In this document: positions 27,401-36,012 of the stretch, one piece after another
Position numbering within the stretch: the first letter of the stretch is position 1
Layout of the letters: each line of letters opens with the position of its first letter
Source of the DNA: Arthrobacter sp. MYb227
Lineage (GTDB): Bacteria; Actinomycetota; Actinomycetes; Actinomycetales; Micrococcaceae
DNA: 64,000 nucleotides
Reading direction: 5' to 3'
Assembly: GCF_002975435.1 (NCBI RefSeq)
Contig: NZ_PCPT01000008.1
Location: 1 to 64,000 of the forward strand
The notes under the pieces: model-generated
Told to the model about the DNA's origin: nothing
The model's input: only the letters and a program-made list of their open reading frames with translations
Databases searched by the model: none
Position numbers and translations under genes: made by a program

Positions 27401-27919
27401 CTACCAGCCATAAGTGCTTCCCACATTGGCTACGGCAATGAGTCCAATGACCATCAAAATGCCGAGTCCCAGACATATGTAGCCCATAATCAGACCGGAG
27501 ATTGCAAAGCCACGACGGGTCTTTTCCCTGCTTAGGGAAATATGTCCACACACGATGGCGCCCAGTTGCGGCAGGAGAAAAGCCCCGAAAGTCACCACCG
27601 AAATGATGCCCAGCACCATGGAAATAATTCCAAGAACATTTGATGCTTCCATGGCTGCAGGCTGATACATGGGTTGTGGGTAATTTTCTTGCGGATACTG
27701 CTGCTGTTGGTATTGATTTGGGAATTTAGGCTGGTTTAGATAAGGGTTTTGCGGCTGGCCGGGAGGTGCATATAGCGGCTGATCCGCATACGGATTACTG
27801 CCTTGCTGCCCGCTTGGTGGGGATTCAACCCGCGGGTTCTGCGACCACCGAGGATCGGAAGGGTCGCTAAACGACGGTTCCTGCCCATTCTGGCCTTGAC
27901 GGTCTTTTGGATCCTGCAT
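27401..27919 (-). CDS. DUF4190-domain membrane protein
   Basis: 172 aa from the ATG at 27919, five bases after GGGAG. The N-terminal 85 residues are Pro/Gln/Tyr-rich and probably disordered (repeated YQQ, NPY). Two membrane segments follow (about residues 95-118 and 135-165) with the DUF4190 pattern LGIISMVLGIISVVT and GHISLSREKTRRGFAISGL. Function unknown; the disordered cytoplasmic tail suggests protein-protein contact. Confidence 0.8.
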   Translation of the reverse strand: MQDPKDRQGQNGQEPSFSDPSDPRWSQNPRVESPPSGQQGSNPYADQPLYAPPGQPQNPYLNQPKFPNQYQQQQYPQENYPQPMYQPAAMEASNVLGIISMVLGIISVVTFGAFLLPQLGAIVCGHISLSREKTRRGFAISGLIMGYICLGLGILMVIGLIAVANVGSTYGW

Positions 27920-28042
27920 GTTTTCTCCCAACACCAACCCCCGAACGGCTATCGTCCAGCGAATTTATCTACAAGTTTAGCCAACTTAGTCTTTCAGCAC
28001 CCTCACAACCGATGCTCAGGATTCGGTGCAAAAGTTAGCTTC

Positions 28043-29215
28043 ATGGGTATCGCAACAAACAACGCAACCTCTGACCACCACCCGCAACACCGCGCGGTGC
28101 CGCCATATCTGTTAGCTTCAATGGCAGCCAGCGACGGCGAATGGGATGCGCCCAAGGGAATGCGCGATTTCATTGCCCGCAGACCCGCAGACCTCGAGAA
28201 ACAAAGCTCCGAAGCACAGCGTCGCTCCCGGATTGCCACGAGCGCTCGGCAAACCCTGCTTCTGGATCAGGCACTGCGCAATGAACGCCTACACGGACAG
28301 CATCCAAAACTCAGCGCCATGCTCGATGAATCGGGCAAACTACACAGAAAAATCAGCGACGCTCAGGGTGGAGAGATTACTCCCGGATTACTTGTTCGTT
28401 CCGAGGCTCAAGCCCCCCGTGATGATCTCGATGTGAATCGAGCCTACGACGGACTGGGAATCGTTTATGAATTCCTTGCAGATCTTTTCAAACGCTCAAG
28501 CCTTGACGGAGCCGGCATGGGATTGCTTGGAACCGTTCATTATGGCCAAAACTATGACAATGCGTTTTGGGATGGAACGCAGATGGTCATGGGCGATGGA
28601 GATGGGGAAATCTTCAACTCCTTTACCTCCTCATTGAGCGTTATTGCCCACGAGCTAGGCCATGGGCTACTGCAATACACCACCAACCTCGAGTATCACG
28701 GGCAGTCCGGGGCACTGAATGAATCAATCGCCGATGTTTTCGGCGTCTTGGTCGAACAATTCGCTACAAAAGACGATGCTTCCAGTGCCAGCTGGCTCAT
28801 TGGACAAGGGCTTTTCACCCCGGCCGTTCACGGCTCGGGCCTACGTTCCATGGCGGCACCCGGAACCGCCTACGATGACCCAATTTTGGGTCGTGACCCA
28901 CAACCAATGCACATGAACGATTACGTGCATACAACTGAAGATTCGGCCGGAGTACACCTAAACTCCGGGATCCCCAATCATGCCTTCTATCTTTTCGCCA
29001 TGGCATTGGGTGGAAACGCGTGGGAACGTGCTGGCTCGATATGGTTCAACACGATTGCCACAAGATCTCTACCCATCGATGCAAGCTTTGCGCTCTTTGC
29101 CGGGCAAACCTTGTTGCAGGCACGCCGAGAGTTTGGTGAAAATTCCCCGGAAGCCGGTGCGCTAAGTGCTGCGTGGTCAAAGGTTGGTATTGACCCGCAC
29201 TTCTCCAATGAGTAG
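28043..29215 (+). CDS. M4-family metalloprotease, protealysin type
   Basis: 390 aa from the ATG at 28043; the frame runs on upstream but this methionine begins the family sequence. No signal peptide: a short propeptide (PPYLLASM near residue 20) instead of the long prosegment of thermolysin is the protealysin hallmark. Seen: zinc site HELGH at 203-207, the third ligand Glu in ALNESIADVFG about 20 residues later, and the catalytic-His segment VHLNSGIPNHAFY. Protealysins are cytoplasmic or late-exported and have been tied to invasion or competition. Followed by a probable inhibitor gene. Confidence 0.9.
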   Translation: MGIATNNATSDHHPQHRAVPPYLLASMAASDGEWDAPKGMRDFIARRPADLEKQSSEAQRRSRIATSARQTLLLDQALRNERLHGQHPKLSAMLDESGKLHRKISDAQGGEITPGLLVRSEAQAPRDDLDVNRAYDGLGIVYEFLADLFKRSSLDGAGMGLLGTVHYGQNYDNAFWDGTQMVMGDGDGEIFNSFTSSLSVIAHELGHGLLQYTTNLEYHGQSGALNESIADVFGVLVEQFATKDDASSASWLIGQGLFTPAVHGSGLRSMAAPGTAYDDPILGRDPQPMHMNDYVHTTEDSAGVHLNSGIPNHAFYLFAMALGGNAWERAGSIWFNTIATRSLPIDASFALFAGQTLLQARREFGENSPEAGALSAAWSKVGIDPHFSNE

Positions 29216-29239
29216 TCGGCAGGCAAGTGAAGAAATCCA

Positions 29240-29572
29240 ATGAGTGAAGTTTTAGTAGTGCAGATTCGTCGGAGTGGTGGTGTCACCGGAATATCAAGAA
29301 CAGGGAAGCTTGTCCTTCCACTCGTGGGAAGATCTGTTCCAGATGACCGGTGGTCTCACCTTGCGGTTGCTGCGCGTGAACAACTTCGCGCAGCGCCCCA
29401 AACGCCTGCGGGATCGTTAATCCGCGATGCCTTTACTTGGATCTTGAGCTTCAATGAAGAAACCTACTTGGTGACCGATTCCCAGCTCACAGGAGCCGCC
29501 AAAAATCTTGCCGAGCACGTGCTAAAAATATCAATCACAGAGCATCCCGATCCGAGATTTGGTGATCAATGA
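29240..29572 (+). CDS. Protealysin inhibitor, emfourin-like
   Basis: 110 aa, start 25 bases after the protease stop. Seen: the N-terminal VQIRRSGGVTGISRTG motif, which matches the emfourin pattern R-S-G-G-x-x-G, then SLIRDAFTWILSF and a LVTDSQLTGAAKNL tail. Emfourin is the proteinaceous inhibitor encoded beside protealysin in Serratia; genes of this shape follow M4 genes in several actinobacteria. It would protect the producing cell. Identity rests on motif plus context. Confidence 0.8.
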   Translation: MSEVLVVQIRRSGGVTGISRTGKLVLPLVGRSVPDDRWSHLAVAAREQLRAAPQTPAGSLIRDAFTWILSFNEETYLVTDSQLTGAAKNLAEHVLKISITEHPDPRFGDQ

Positions 29573-29584
29573 GATTATTGGAGC

Positions 29585-31222
29585 ATGTCTCATCCTCGCG
29601 CCGGCACTACGGCTACACCAGCTGACCTCATTGATCTCTCCGCGGTCCGTGACGCATATTTCACTCTGCGCCCTGACGTTTTCGACCCGGCGCAGAAGGT
29701 TTCCTTCGGAACCTCAGGGCACCGCGGTTCCTCGCTGACCGGTTCCTTCAATGAGAATCACATTGCAGCAATTACCCAGGCAATCGTCGAGTACAGGGCC
29801 GGCGAAAACATCACAGGTCCGATTTACGTCGGTAAGGACACCCACGCTCTTTCGGATCCGGCCCAGGACACGGTCCTTGAGGTTCTGGCTGGAAACGACG
29901 TCAGCATCCTCGCCGATGCACGCAACGGTTGGACCCCCACCCCGGCACTGAGCCATGCAATTCTCATGCACAATGCCGACCCTGCCGCGGCTCGCGCCGA
30001 TGGGATCATCATTACCCCCTCGCACAATCCACCGGCCGATGGTGGCCTAAAATACAACCCGCCCCACGGCGGGCCCGCCGATACCGACGCAACATCATGG
30101 ATCGCCAACCGTGCCAACGAACTCTTGGCTAACGATCTTCGCGGGGTCAAGCGTACGTCCCTGAGCGCCGCACGCTTGGGTGGAAAAATCGGTGCATTCG
30201 ATTTCATGGCTTCCTACGTTAACGATCTTCCCGCGGTATTAAACCTTGATGCAATCCGTGAGGCCGGAATCCGGATTGGGGCCGATCCCATGGGTGGCGC
30301 CTCAGTTGATTATTGGGGTGCCATTGCCGAAACCCACAAGCTGGATCTCACGGTGGTCAACCCGGAAGTTGATCCGCGTTTCGCGTTTATGTCCCTAGAC
30401 ACCGACGGCAAGATCCGCATGGACTGTTCCTCGCCTGCGGCGATGGCTTCGCTGATTGCCCAACGGGATCGTTTTGATATTGCCACGGGCAATGATGCAG
30501 ATGCAGACCGTCACGGAATCGTCACCCCGGATGCCGGGCTCATGAATCCCAACCACTTCCTGGCCGTCGCAATTGAGTATCTCTACGCGAACCGCACCGG
30601 TTGGGCAGCAGATTCCTCAATTGGTAAGACTCTTGTTTCTTCTTCAATGATCGACAGGGTGGCCACGAACCTTGGCCGTAACCTGGTTGAGGTTCCGGTG
30701 GGCTTCAAGTGGTTTGTCCCGGGACTCTTGGATGGTTCCGGTGCCTTCGGTGGCGAAGAATCCGCAGGGGCTTCCTTCCTGCGCCACAATGGCAAGGTTT
30801 GGACCACCGATAAGGACGGGATCATCATGGGTTTGCTGGCCAGCGAAATCACTGCTGTCACCGGTTCCACCCCATCAAAGCACTACTCACGTCTCACAGA
30901 AGAACACGGTGCCCCTAGCTACGCACGCATCGATGCACCGGCCAACCGTGAGCAGAAAGCCAAACTTGGTAGTCTCTCGGCATCCGATGTATCGGCACAT
31001 GATCTCGCTGGTGAGAAAATCACAGCACGGCTGACCGAGGCACCGGGCAACGGAGCCAAGATTGGTGGGCTCAAGGTCACCACAGAAAACGCTTGGTTTG
31101 CCGCCCGACCATCGGGCACCGAAGATGTTTACAAGATTTATGCCGAATCGTTCAAGGGCGCCCAGCATCTGGCTTTGGTTCAGGCAGAAGCCAAAAAAAT
31201 CGTTGACTCGGTCCTTGGATAA
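29585..31222 (+). CDS. pgm: Phosphoglucomutase, alpha-D-glucose-specific
   Basis: 545 aa. Interconverts glucose 1- and 6-phosphate. Seen: the phosphoserine loop [10 protein letters not shown] at about residue 41-50, metal site [11 protein letters not shown] near 300, sugar-binding [10 protein letters not shown] near 385, and phosphate-binding [14 protein letters not shown] near the end. The ATG has GGAG immediately upstream and comes 12 bases after the emfourin-like gene. Links disaccharide phosphorolysis products (see the GH65 gene) to central metabolism. Confidence 0.95.
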   Translation: MSHPRAGTTATPADLIDLSAVRDAYFTLRPDVFDPAQKVSFGTSGHRGSSLTGSFNENHIAAITQAIVEYRAGENITGPIYVGKDTHALSDPAQDTVLEVLAGNDVSILADARNGWTPTPALSHAILMHNADPAAARADGIIITPSHNPPADGGLKYNPPHGGPADTDATSWIANRANELLANDLRGVKRTSLSAARLGGKIGAFDFMASYVNDLPAVLNLDAIREAGIRIGADPMGGASVDYWGAIAETHKLDLTVVNPEVDPRFAFMSLDTDGKIRMDCSSPAAMASLIAQRDRFDIATGNDADADRHGIVTPDAGLMNPNHFLAVAIEYLYANRTGWAADSSIGKTLVSSSMIDRVATNLGRNLVEVPVGFKWFVPGLLDGSGAFGGEESAGASFLRHNGKVWTTDKDGIIMGLLASEITAVTGSTPSKHYSRLTEEHGAPSYARIDAPANREQKAKLGSLSASDVSAHDLAGEKITARLTEAPGNGAKIGGLKVTTENAWFAARPSGTEDVYKIYAESFKGAQHLALVQAEAKKIVDSVLG

Positions 31223-31229
31223 AACCACA

Positions 31230-31284
31230 AAAGAGGCGGTGACCTGCGAGAAATCAAAGATTTCTCGCAGGTCACCGCCTCTTT
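31230..31284. terminator. Strong bidirectional terminator after pgm
   Basis: A perfect 26-base-pair stem (31230-31255 with 31259-31284) with a three-base loop AAA; arms end in AAA/TTT. Sits between convergent pgm and aldehyde dehydrogenase stops. Confidence 0.92.
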
Positions 31285-31293
31285 ACGCTCGTA

Positions 31294-32757
31294 TTAGAGA
31301 AGCTTGTCGATAATCTTGCTCTTGGCCCACGTATAGGGCGGGTAAATGGCCTTGAGCGTGTCTACTACAGCAGTTTTGACCATGACCGAACGCATCTGAG
31401 AAAGTCGTTCAAATCCGTGGCGTCCGTGGTAGGAGCCCATCCCGGAAGCACCTATTCCACCGAAGGGCAACCCCGGGACCGCAAGGTGAAGGTTCGGGGC
31501 GTTATGGACTATTGCTCCGGCACGCACCTGGTCACCAAAAGATGATTGCAGCCGAGGGTTTTCGCTAAAGAGATATGCGGCCAATGGGTTGGGTCTTGAA
31601 TTGATGAAACGTACTGCTGCATCGAAGCTATCAACGCTCATGATCGGCAGGATCGGCCCGAAGATTTCTTCTTGCATCAATGGCGAGCGCGGATCAACGT
31701 TGATCATGACTGTTGGTTCAATTTTGAGTGTCGCCTCGTCATATCCGCCACCAATGATGATTTCGCCTTGGTCAAGGTAGGAAACCAACCGATCAAAATG
31801 AGCCCTGTTGACAATGCGCCCGTAGTCCTTGGAATGTATGGGAGATTTTCCGTAAAACGCTGTAATTGCCTTAGCCAGCTGCTTCTCTAACGCCTCGGCA
31901 GCATTCCCAACGGCAAGCACATAGTCCGGAGCCACACAGGTTTGGCCAGCGTTCATGAACTTTCCGTACACCAAACGTCTGGCAACCGCGGCATGAGTTC
32001 CATCCATCACCACAGCCGGGGACTTACCCCCGAGTTCAAGGGTGACAGGCGTGAGCTGTTCGGCAGCGGCACGGGCAACAATTCTTCCGACCTTCTCACC
32101 ACCCGTATAAAATATGTGGTCAAACGGCTGTTCTAGGAGGGTCTTGCTGGTGTTAGCACCACCTTGAATAACCGCGTAGGCTCGCTGGTCAAGGAATTGT
32201 GGAATGAGCCTACCGAGAGCAATTGAGGTTGCAGGTGCCAATTCAGAAGGTTTAAGTACCGCAACATTCCCCGCAGCAATTGCCGCAACCAGGGGCGCAA
32301 GAATCAGCTGTAGCGGATAATTCCAGGGTCCAATGATCAAGACAACGCCCAGTGGCTGGGGTTCAATCTTTGCCGCGGCCGGATGAAATGCGAGCGGGAC
32401 TTTTACTGGCTTGGATTCCATCCATTCTGAAAGATGCAATTGCGCATGATCGATCTCGGAACGAACCATATCGATTTCCGTAAGTTTCGCTTCAACCGAG
32501 CTCTTACCAAGGTCATCTGCTAGGGCATCAAGGAATTCTTGCTGGTGCGCATCAAGCATTCGTTCAAGGGCCTTGAGTTGTGAGGCCCTGAAACGCCTGG
32601 GGTGCGCCAGTCTCGTCGCAACAACATCATGCATTGCCTCGACCGTGTCAATAATCTTCTCTGCCGACGGTGCAACCACTCGAGGTAGCTCGAGCTCATT
32701 CAGCGCCATACTCTCGGAAGCCGCGACCTGATCACCAGCGGAAACAAAAATACCCAT
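31294..32757 (-). CDS. Aldehyde dehydrogenase
   Basis: 487 aa. NAD(P)-dependent aldehyde oxidation; resembles the class 3 / coniferyl-aldehyde-type group that lacks an N-terminal arm. Seen: PWNYPLQLILAPLVAA, the glutamate in TLELGGKSPAVV, the catalytic cysteine in NAGQTCVAPDYV near 285, and EEIFGPILPI. An ATG at 32709 (MALNELEL) is a reasonable alternative start; neither has a strong Shine-Dalgarno. Substrate cannot be told. Confidence 0.9.
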   Translation of the reverse strand: MGIFVSAGDQVAASESMALNELELPRVVAPSAEKIIDTVEAMHDVVATRLAHPRRFRASQLKALERMLDAHQQEFLDALADDLGKSSVEAKLTEIDMVRSEIDHAQLHLSEWMESKPVKVPLAFHPAAAKIEPQPLGVVLIIGPWNYPLQLILAPLVAAIAAGNVAVLKPSELAPATSIALGRLIPQFLDQRAYAVIQGGANTSKTLLEQPFDHIFYTGGEKVGRIVARAAAEQLTPVTLELGGKSPAVVMDGTHAAVARRLVYGKFMNAGQTCVAPDYVLAVGNAAEALEKQLAKAITAFYGKSPIHSKDYGRIVNRAHFDRLVSYLDQGEIIIGGGYDEATLKIEPTVMINVDPRSPLMQEEIFGPILPIMSVDSFDAAVRFINSRPNPLAAYLFSENPRLQSSFGDQVRAGAIVHNAPNLHLAVPGLPFGGIGASGMGSYHGRHGFERLSQMRSVMVKTAVVDTLKAIYPPYTWAKSKIIDKLL

Positions 32758-32876
32758 ACCCCGAGCCTACGGCTCGCTGCTGTGCGCTAACAGGGTGGCG
32801 CGCCACAAAACAGTTCAATGACCTCTACGAGTTACGAAATGTTGTTGCGATCCGTACCCATCTTCAAGGTAGGCTC

Positions 32877-32964
32877 ACATCTAGCGGCACGGGGTGTTGG
32901 CAAATTATGCCAACTGAGATTAGACCCGTCGCACCTGATCTAGTTCGTACTAGCGGAGGGATGT
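32877..32964 (+). promoter_or_regulatory. TPP riboswitch (THI element)
   Basis: Matches the TPP aptamer: P1 arms ACATC (32877-32881) and GATGT (32960-32964), GGGGTG, CTGAGA (32914-32919), ACCTGATC (32933-32940), a CTAG/CTAG hairpin (940-943/950-953 of this region) and GCGGAGGGA. The GGAGGG at 32955-32960 inside the conserved 3 prime strand is also the Shine-Dalgarno for thiM, whose ATG is nine bases on, so TPP binding should block translation initiation directly. Confidence 0.95.
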
Positions 32965-32969
32965 TGCTA

Positions 32970-33788
32970 ATGGTTTCCATTGCACCTTCATTTGTCATAA
33001 ATACCAGTGAGTTAGCCAATTGCCTCGCACGATTGCGCGCTTCAACTCCCCTGATCCAATGCCTAACCAATACCGTTGTCACAAACTTCACCGCAAATGT
33101 TTTGCTTGCCGCCGGGGCTTCCCCTGCCATGGCAGATCTACCGGGAGAAGCCGGTGATTTCGCCACTATTGCTTCGGGAACCCTCATTAATCTTGGGACT
33201 CCCTATGCCGAACAACGCAATGGTTTCTTAGAGGCGGTAGCAGCCGCCAATAGTTCCCGGACCCCTTGGGTTTTGGATCCCGTTGCCATCGGTTCTTTAA
33301 AGATTCGAACCGAATTGGCATTTGAGCTCCGCAGCTTGGACCCCACGGTGATTCGTGGCAATGCCTCGGAAATCATGGTTCTTGCCGATTCGGGGTCCGG
33401 TGGTCGCGGAGTTGATTCCACGGATACCGTCACAGTCGCTGCCCAGCACGCTAGGGATTTGGCGTTGCGTAGCGGTGCCGTTGTGGCGGTATCCGGTCAG
33501 GAAGATCTGATCACCGATGGAACTCGCAACGTTTTGGTCCACGGAGGCAGCGACATGCTGACTCGGGTGACAGGAGGCGGATGCGCCTTAGGGGCCATGG
33601 TTGCAGCATTCCTCAGTGTTCACGATGACCCACTTGTGGCAACCGTTGCTGCCCATGCATTCTATTCTGCGGCCGCCGAACGTGCGGTGCTCATCAGCGA
33701 CGGCCCTGGTTCCTTTGCAATGAATTTCATTGATTCCCTCCACCTAGTGCAGCCCCAAGAGCTCAAAGACAAGGCGGTACTTTCCTAA
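32970..33788 (+). CDS. thiM: Hydroxyethylthiazole kinase
   Basis: 272 aa from the ATG at 32970, nine bases after the GGAGGG of the riboswitch; the ATG at 32961 abuts that GGAGGG and is less likely. Phosphorylates the salvaged thiazole of thiamine. Seen: PLIQCLTNTVVTNFTANVLLA at the substrate end, SPAMAD, LDPVAIG, and the catalytic GGGCALGAM motif near residue 205. First gene of the TPP-regulated operon. Confidence 0.95.
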   Translation: MVSIAPSFVINTSELANCLARLRASTPLIQCLTNTVVTNFTANVLLAAGASPAMADLPGEAGDFATIASGTLINLGTPYAEQRNGFLEAVAAANSSRTPWVLDPVAIGSLKIRTELAFELRSLDPTVIRGNASEIMVLADSGSGGRGVDSTDTVTVAAQHARDLALRSGAVVAVSGQEDLITDGTRNVLVHGGSDMLTRVTGGGCALGAMVAAFLSVHDDPLVATVAAHAFYSAAAERAVLISDGPGSFAMNFIDSLHLVQPQELKDKAVLS

Positions 33789-34450
33789 TGCGAGACCTCA
33801 GTATTTATTTGGTAGCGGATTCCTCATCAACAATGGGCCGCCCGCTGGAGGAAGTCATTGCTACGGCAGTTGCGGGCGGGGTGCAGATGATTCAGCTGCG
33901 TTGCAAAGATATGCCAGCCGGAGAATTTGTTGAAGTTGTGCAAAAATCCGCTGTTTATACGGCGGGATCCGCCGATCTTGTGATCAATGATCGGGTAGAT
34001 GTTTATCTTGCTGCGCGCGCCGCCGGGGCAAGCGTGCAAGGTGTGCACATTGGCCAGTCCGATATCCCTGCCAACTTGGTACGTGAATTGATCGGTCCGG
34101 ATGCGATTCTTGGCCTGAGTGCCTCAAGTGATGCAGAAATTTTGGCGGCAAACGCGCTAAATGATGCGGTCCCGGGAACCATCGATTATTTGGGAGTGGG
34201 CGCCGTTCATGCGACTCCCACCAAGAAAGACCATCCCAAGCCCTTGGGATACCGGGGATTGGCACACGCGGTAAGCCTCAGTTCGATGCCGTGCGTAGCG
34301 ATTGGCGGCATTGACCTGAAAGATGTTTCTCAGGTATTCAATTCGGGTGCCGCGGGCATGGCTGTGGTTCGTGCCATCTGCGCCGCCGAAGACCCCCAAG
34401 CAGCAAGTCTAGAGCTGCGTGCAGCCTGGGAAGGCGAAAATAATGACTAA
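33788..34450 (+). CDS. thiE: Thiamine-phosphate synthase
   Basis: 220 aa. Joins HMP-pyrophosphate to thiazole phosphate. TIM barrel. Seen: GVQMIQLRCKDM near residue 30, LVINDRVDV, GVHIGQSDIP near 80, VGAVHATPTKKD near 140 with the pyrophosphate-binding Thr/Lys, and AIGGID. Start overlaps the thiM stop by one base (TAATG). Confidence 0.95.
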   Translation: MRDLSIYLVADSSSTMGRPLEEVIATAVAGGVQMIQLRCKDMPAGEFVEVVQKSAVYTAGSADLVINDRVDVYLAARAAGASVQGVHIGQSDIPANLVRELIGPDAILGLSASSDAEILAANALNDAVPGTIDYLGVGAVHATPTKKDHPKPLGYRGLAHAVSLSSMPCVAIGGIDLKDVSQVFNSGAAGMAVVRAICAAEDPQAASLELRAAWEGENND

Positions 34451-35918
34451 CTCCATCAAAAACATTCTCTCCATCGCAGGCTCGGATCCATCGGGCGGTG
34501 CAGGAATCCAGGCCGATCTAAAATCCATTGCGGCCTGCGGCGGCTACGGAATGGCGGTGATTAGCGCATTGACCGCCCAGAATACTCGTGGGGTACGTGC
34601 AGTACATGTGCCGCCTCCGGCATTCTTGGCAGAACAGCTTTCGGCAGTATCCGAAGACATTGAAATCGACGCAATAAAAATCGGCATGCTCGCCAACGCC
34701 GAAATCATTACCGAGCTCACCACCTGGCTTGCCGGAATCCGCGCGACAGCTGTTATCCCCGTGGTTCTAGATCCGGTCATGATAGCCACCAGCGGAGACC
34801 GTTTGCTGGATCATGCTGGTGAAAATGCGTTGCTGAAACTCATGGAGTTTACAGATGTGCTCACCCCAAACATTCCGGAGCTTGCGGTGCTTGCCCGCAC
34901 CGAAGTAGCAACCAGCTGGGAAGAAGTCATTGTTCAGGCACGTCATGTTGCCAGCACCCACTCGGTGTTGGTGCTGGCCAAGGGCGGTCACCTTGATGGA
35001 CCGCAATGTCCCGATGCGCTAATCGACGCGACTGGGATTCTTCATGGGGTTTCTGCACCACGCTTGGCAACCAGGAACACGCACGGAACTGGTTGTTCGT
35101 TCTCTTCCGCGCTCGCCACATTTTATGCGCGCACCGGTGATTGGGTACAAGCCCTTGATAGCGCCAAGGACTGGCTGAATACCGCAATTAGCGGGGCTGA
35201 TCAGCTGCGGGTTGGAAGTGGGCATGGCCCGATCCATCATTTTGGTGTGCTCTGGTCTCACACTGCAGCACGTTCCGCGGATTCGATGGGCGCTTGGTGG
35301 GATTCAATTGCCTCGACCCGTGAGGAGATTGACGGGCTTGGATTCATTCGAGGATTGAAGGATGGATCCCTGAACCGCGATGATTTTGAGGATTATTTGG
35401 GACAAGACGCCCTGTACCTGCGAACATACGCACGGGTCATGTCTCGCGCCTCGGAGCTTGCACCAACCACCAGCGAGCAGCGCTTCTGGGCTGCAAGTGC
35501 CAGTGGCTGCCTTGAAGAGGAGCTGGAACTTCATCGCGGCCGGCTCGAAGAATGGGTTCCAGAACCCAGCAATACCACCACCGCCTACCTGAACCACCTG
35601 GTATCGCACTCCGATGACTACCCGGTACTAGTAGCAGCTTTGCTGCCCTGTTTCTGGATCTATCAGGACGTAGGAACCCGATTGGCCGCAGCAAACTATC
35701 GGGGACACCCTTATGGAGACTGGTTGGAAACCTATTCTTCACCAGAATTCGACAAGTCAACGATCCAAGCCATTGAAACCACCCGTTTACTGTTCGACGC
35801 TGCACATGAAACAACTCGGGCGAAGATGTTCAAGGCCTTCGAAACCTCAAGCTTGCACGAATTGTATTTCTTTGCTCAAACTGCCTCCGATGACCAAAGT
35901 GTTGTTCACTCCGGCTAA
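34443..35918 (+). CDS. thiD: Bifunctional HMP(-P) kinase ThiD fused to TenA
   Basis: 491 aa from the ATG at 34443, overlapping thiE by eight bases. Residues 1-260 are ThiD: SIAGSDPSGGAGIQAD, the VVLDPVMIATSGDRLL segment, and the anion-hole NTHGTGCSFSSALA near 215. Residues about 275-491 are a TenA (thiaminase II) domain: WWDSIA, DALYLRTYARV, and the LPCFWIYQDVG segment with the likely catalytic cysteine near residue 403. TenA regenerates HMP from degraded thiamine, so the fusion salvages then phosphorylates HMP. ThiD-TenA fusions are known from yeast THI20-type proteins and actinobacteria. Confidence 0.93.
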   Translation: MTNSIKNILSIAGSDPSGGAGIQADLKSIAACGGYGMAVISALTAQNTRGVRAVHVPPPAFLAEQLSAVSEDIEIDAIKIGMLANAEIITELTTWLAGIRATAVIPVVLDPVMIATSGDRLLDHAGENALLKLMEFTDVLTPNIPELAVLARTEVATSWEEVIVQARHVASTHSVLVLAKGGHLDGPQCPDALIDATGILHGVSAPRLATRNTHGTGCSFSSALATFYARTGDWVQALDSAKDWLNTAISGADQLRVGSGHGPIHHFGVLWSHTAARSADSMGAWWDSIASTREEIDGLGFIRGLKDGSLNRDDFEDYLGQDALYLRTYARVMSRASELAPTTSEQRFWAASASGCLEEELELHRGRLEEWVPEPSNTTTAYLNHLVSHSDDYPVLVAALLPCFWIYQDVGTRLAAANYRGHPYGDWLETYSSPEFDKSTIQAIETTRLLFDAAHETTRAKMFKAFETSSLHELYFFAQTASDDQSVVHSG

Positions 35919-35927
35919 CGCGTAAAA

Positions 35928-35976
35928 TGCCAAACGGGTTTCTGTACATTTTGTTCCACGTGAAACCCGTTTGGCA
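35928..35976. repeat. 15-bp inverted repeat after the thi operon
   Basis: Arms at 35928-35942 and 35962-35976 are perfect 15-base complements with a 19-base loop; no U-run follows, so it is a weak candidate terminator for the thi operon. The right arm overlaps the parS-like site. Confidence 0.6.
35952..35967. promoter_or_regulatory. parS-like centromere site
   Basis: TGTTCCACGTGAAACC differs from the Bacillus spo0J parS sequence (TGTTCCACGTGAAACA) only in the last base and from the common TGTTTCACGTGAAACA at two. ParB loads at such sites near the origin. It is intergenic, 34 bases after the tenA stop and 46 bases before the permease start. Confidence 0.75.
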
Positions 35977-36012
35977 GCACGCTCCCCTCCCTCTCGCGCC
36001 CGGAAGGCATTC

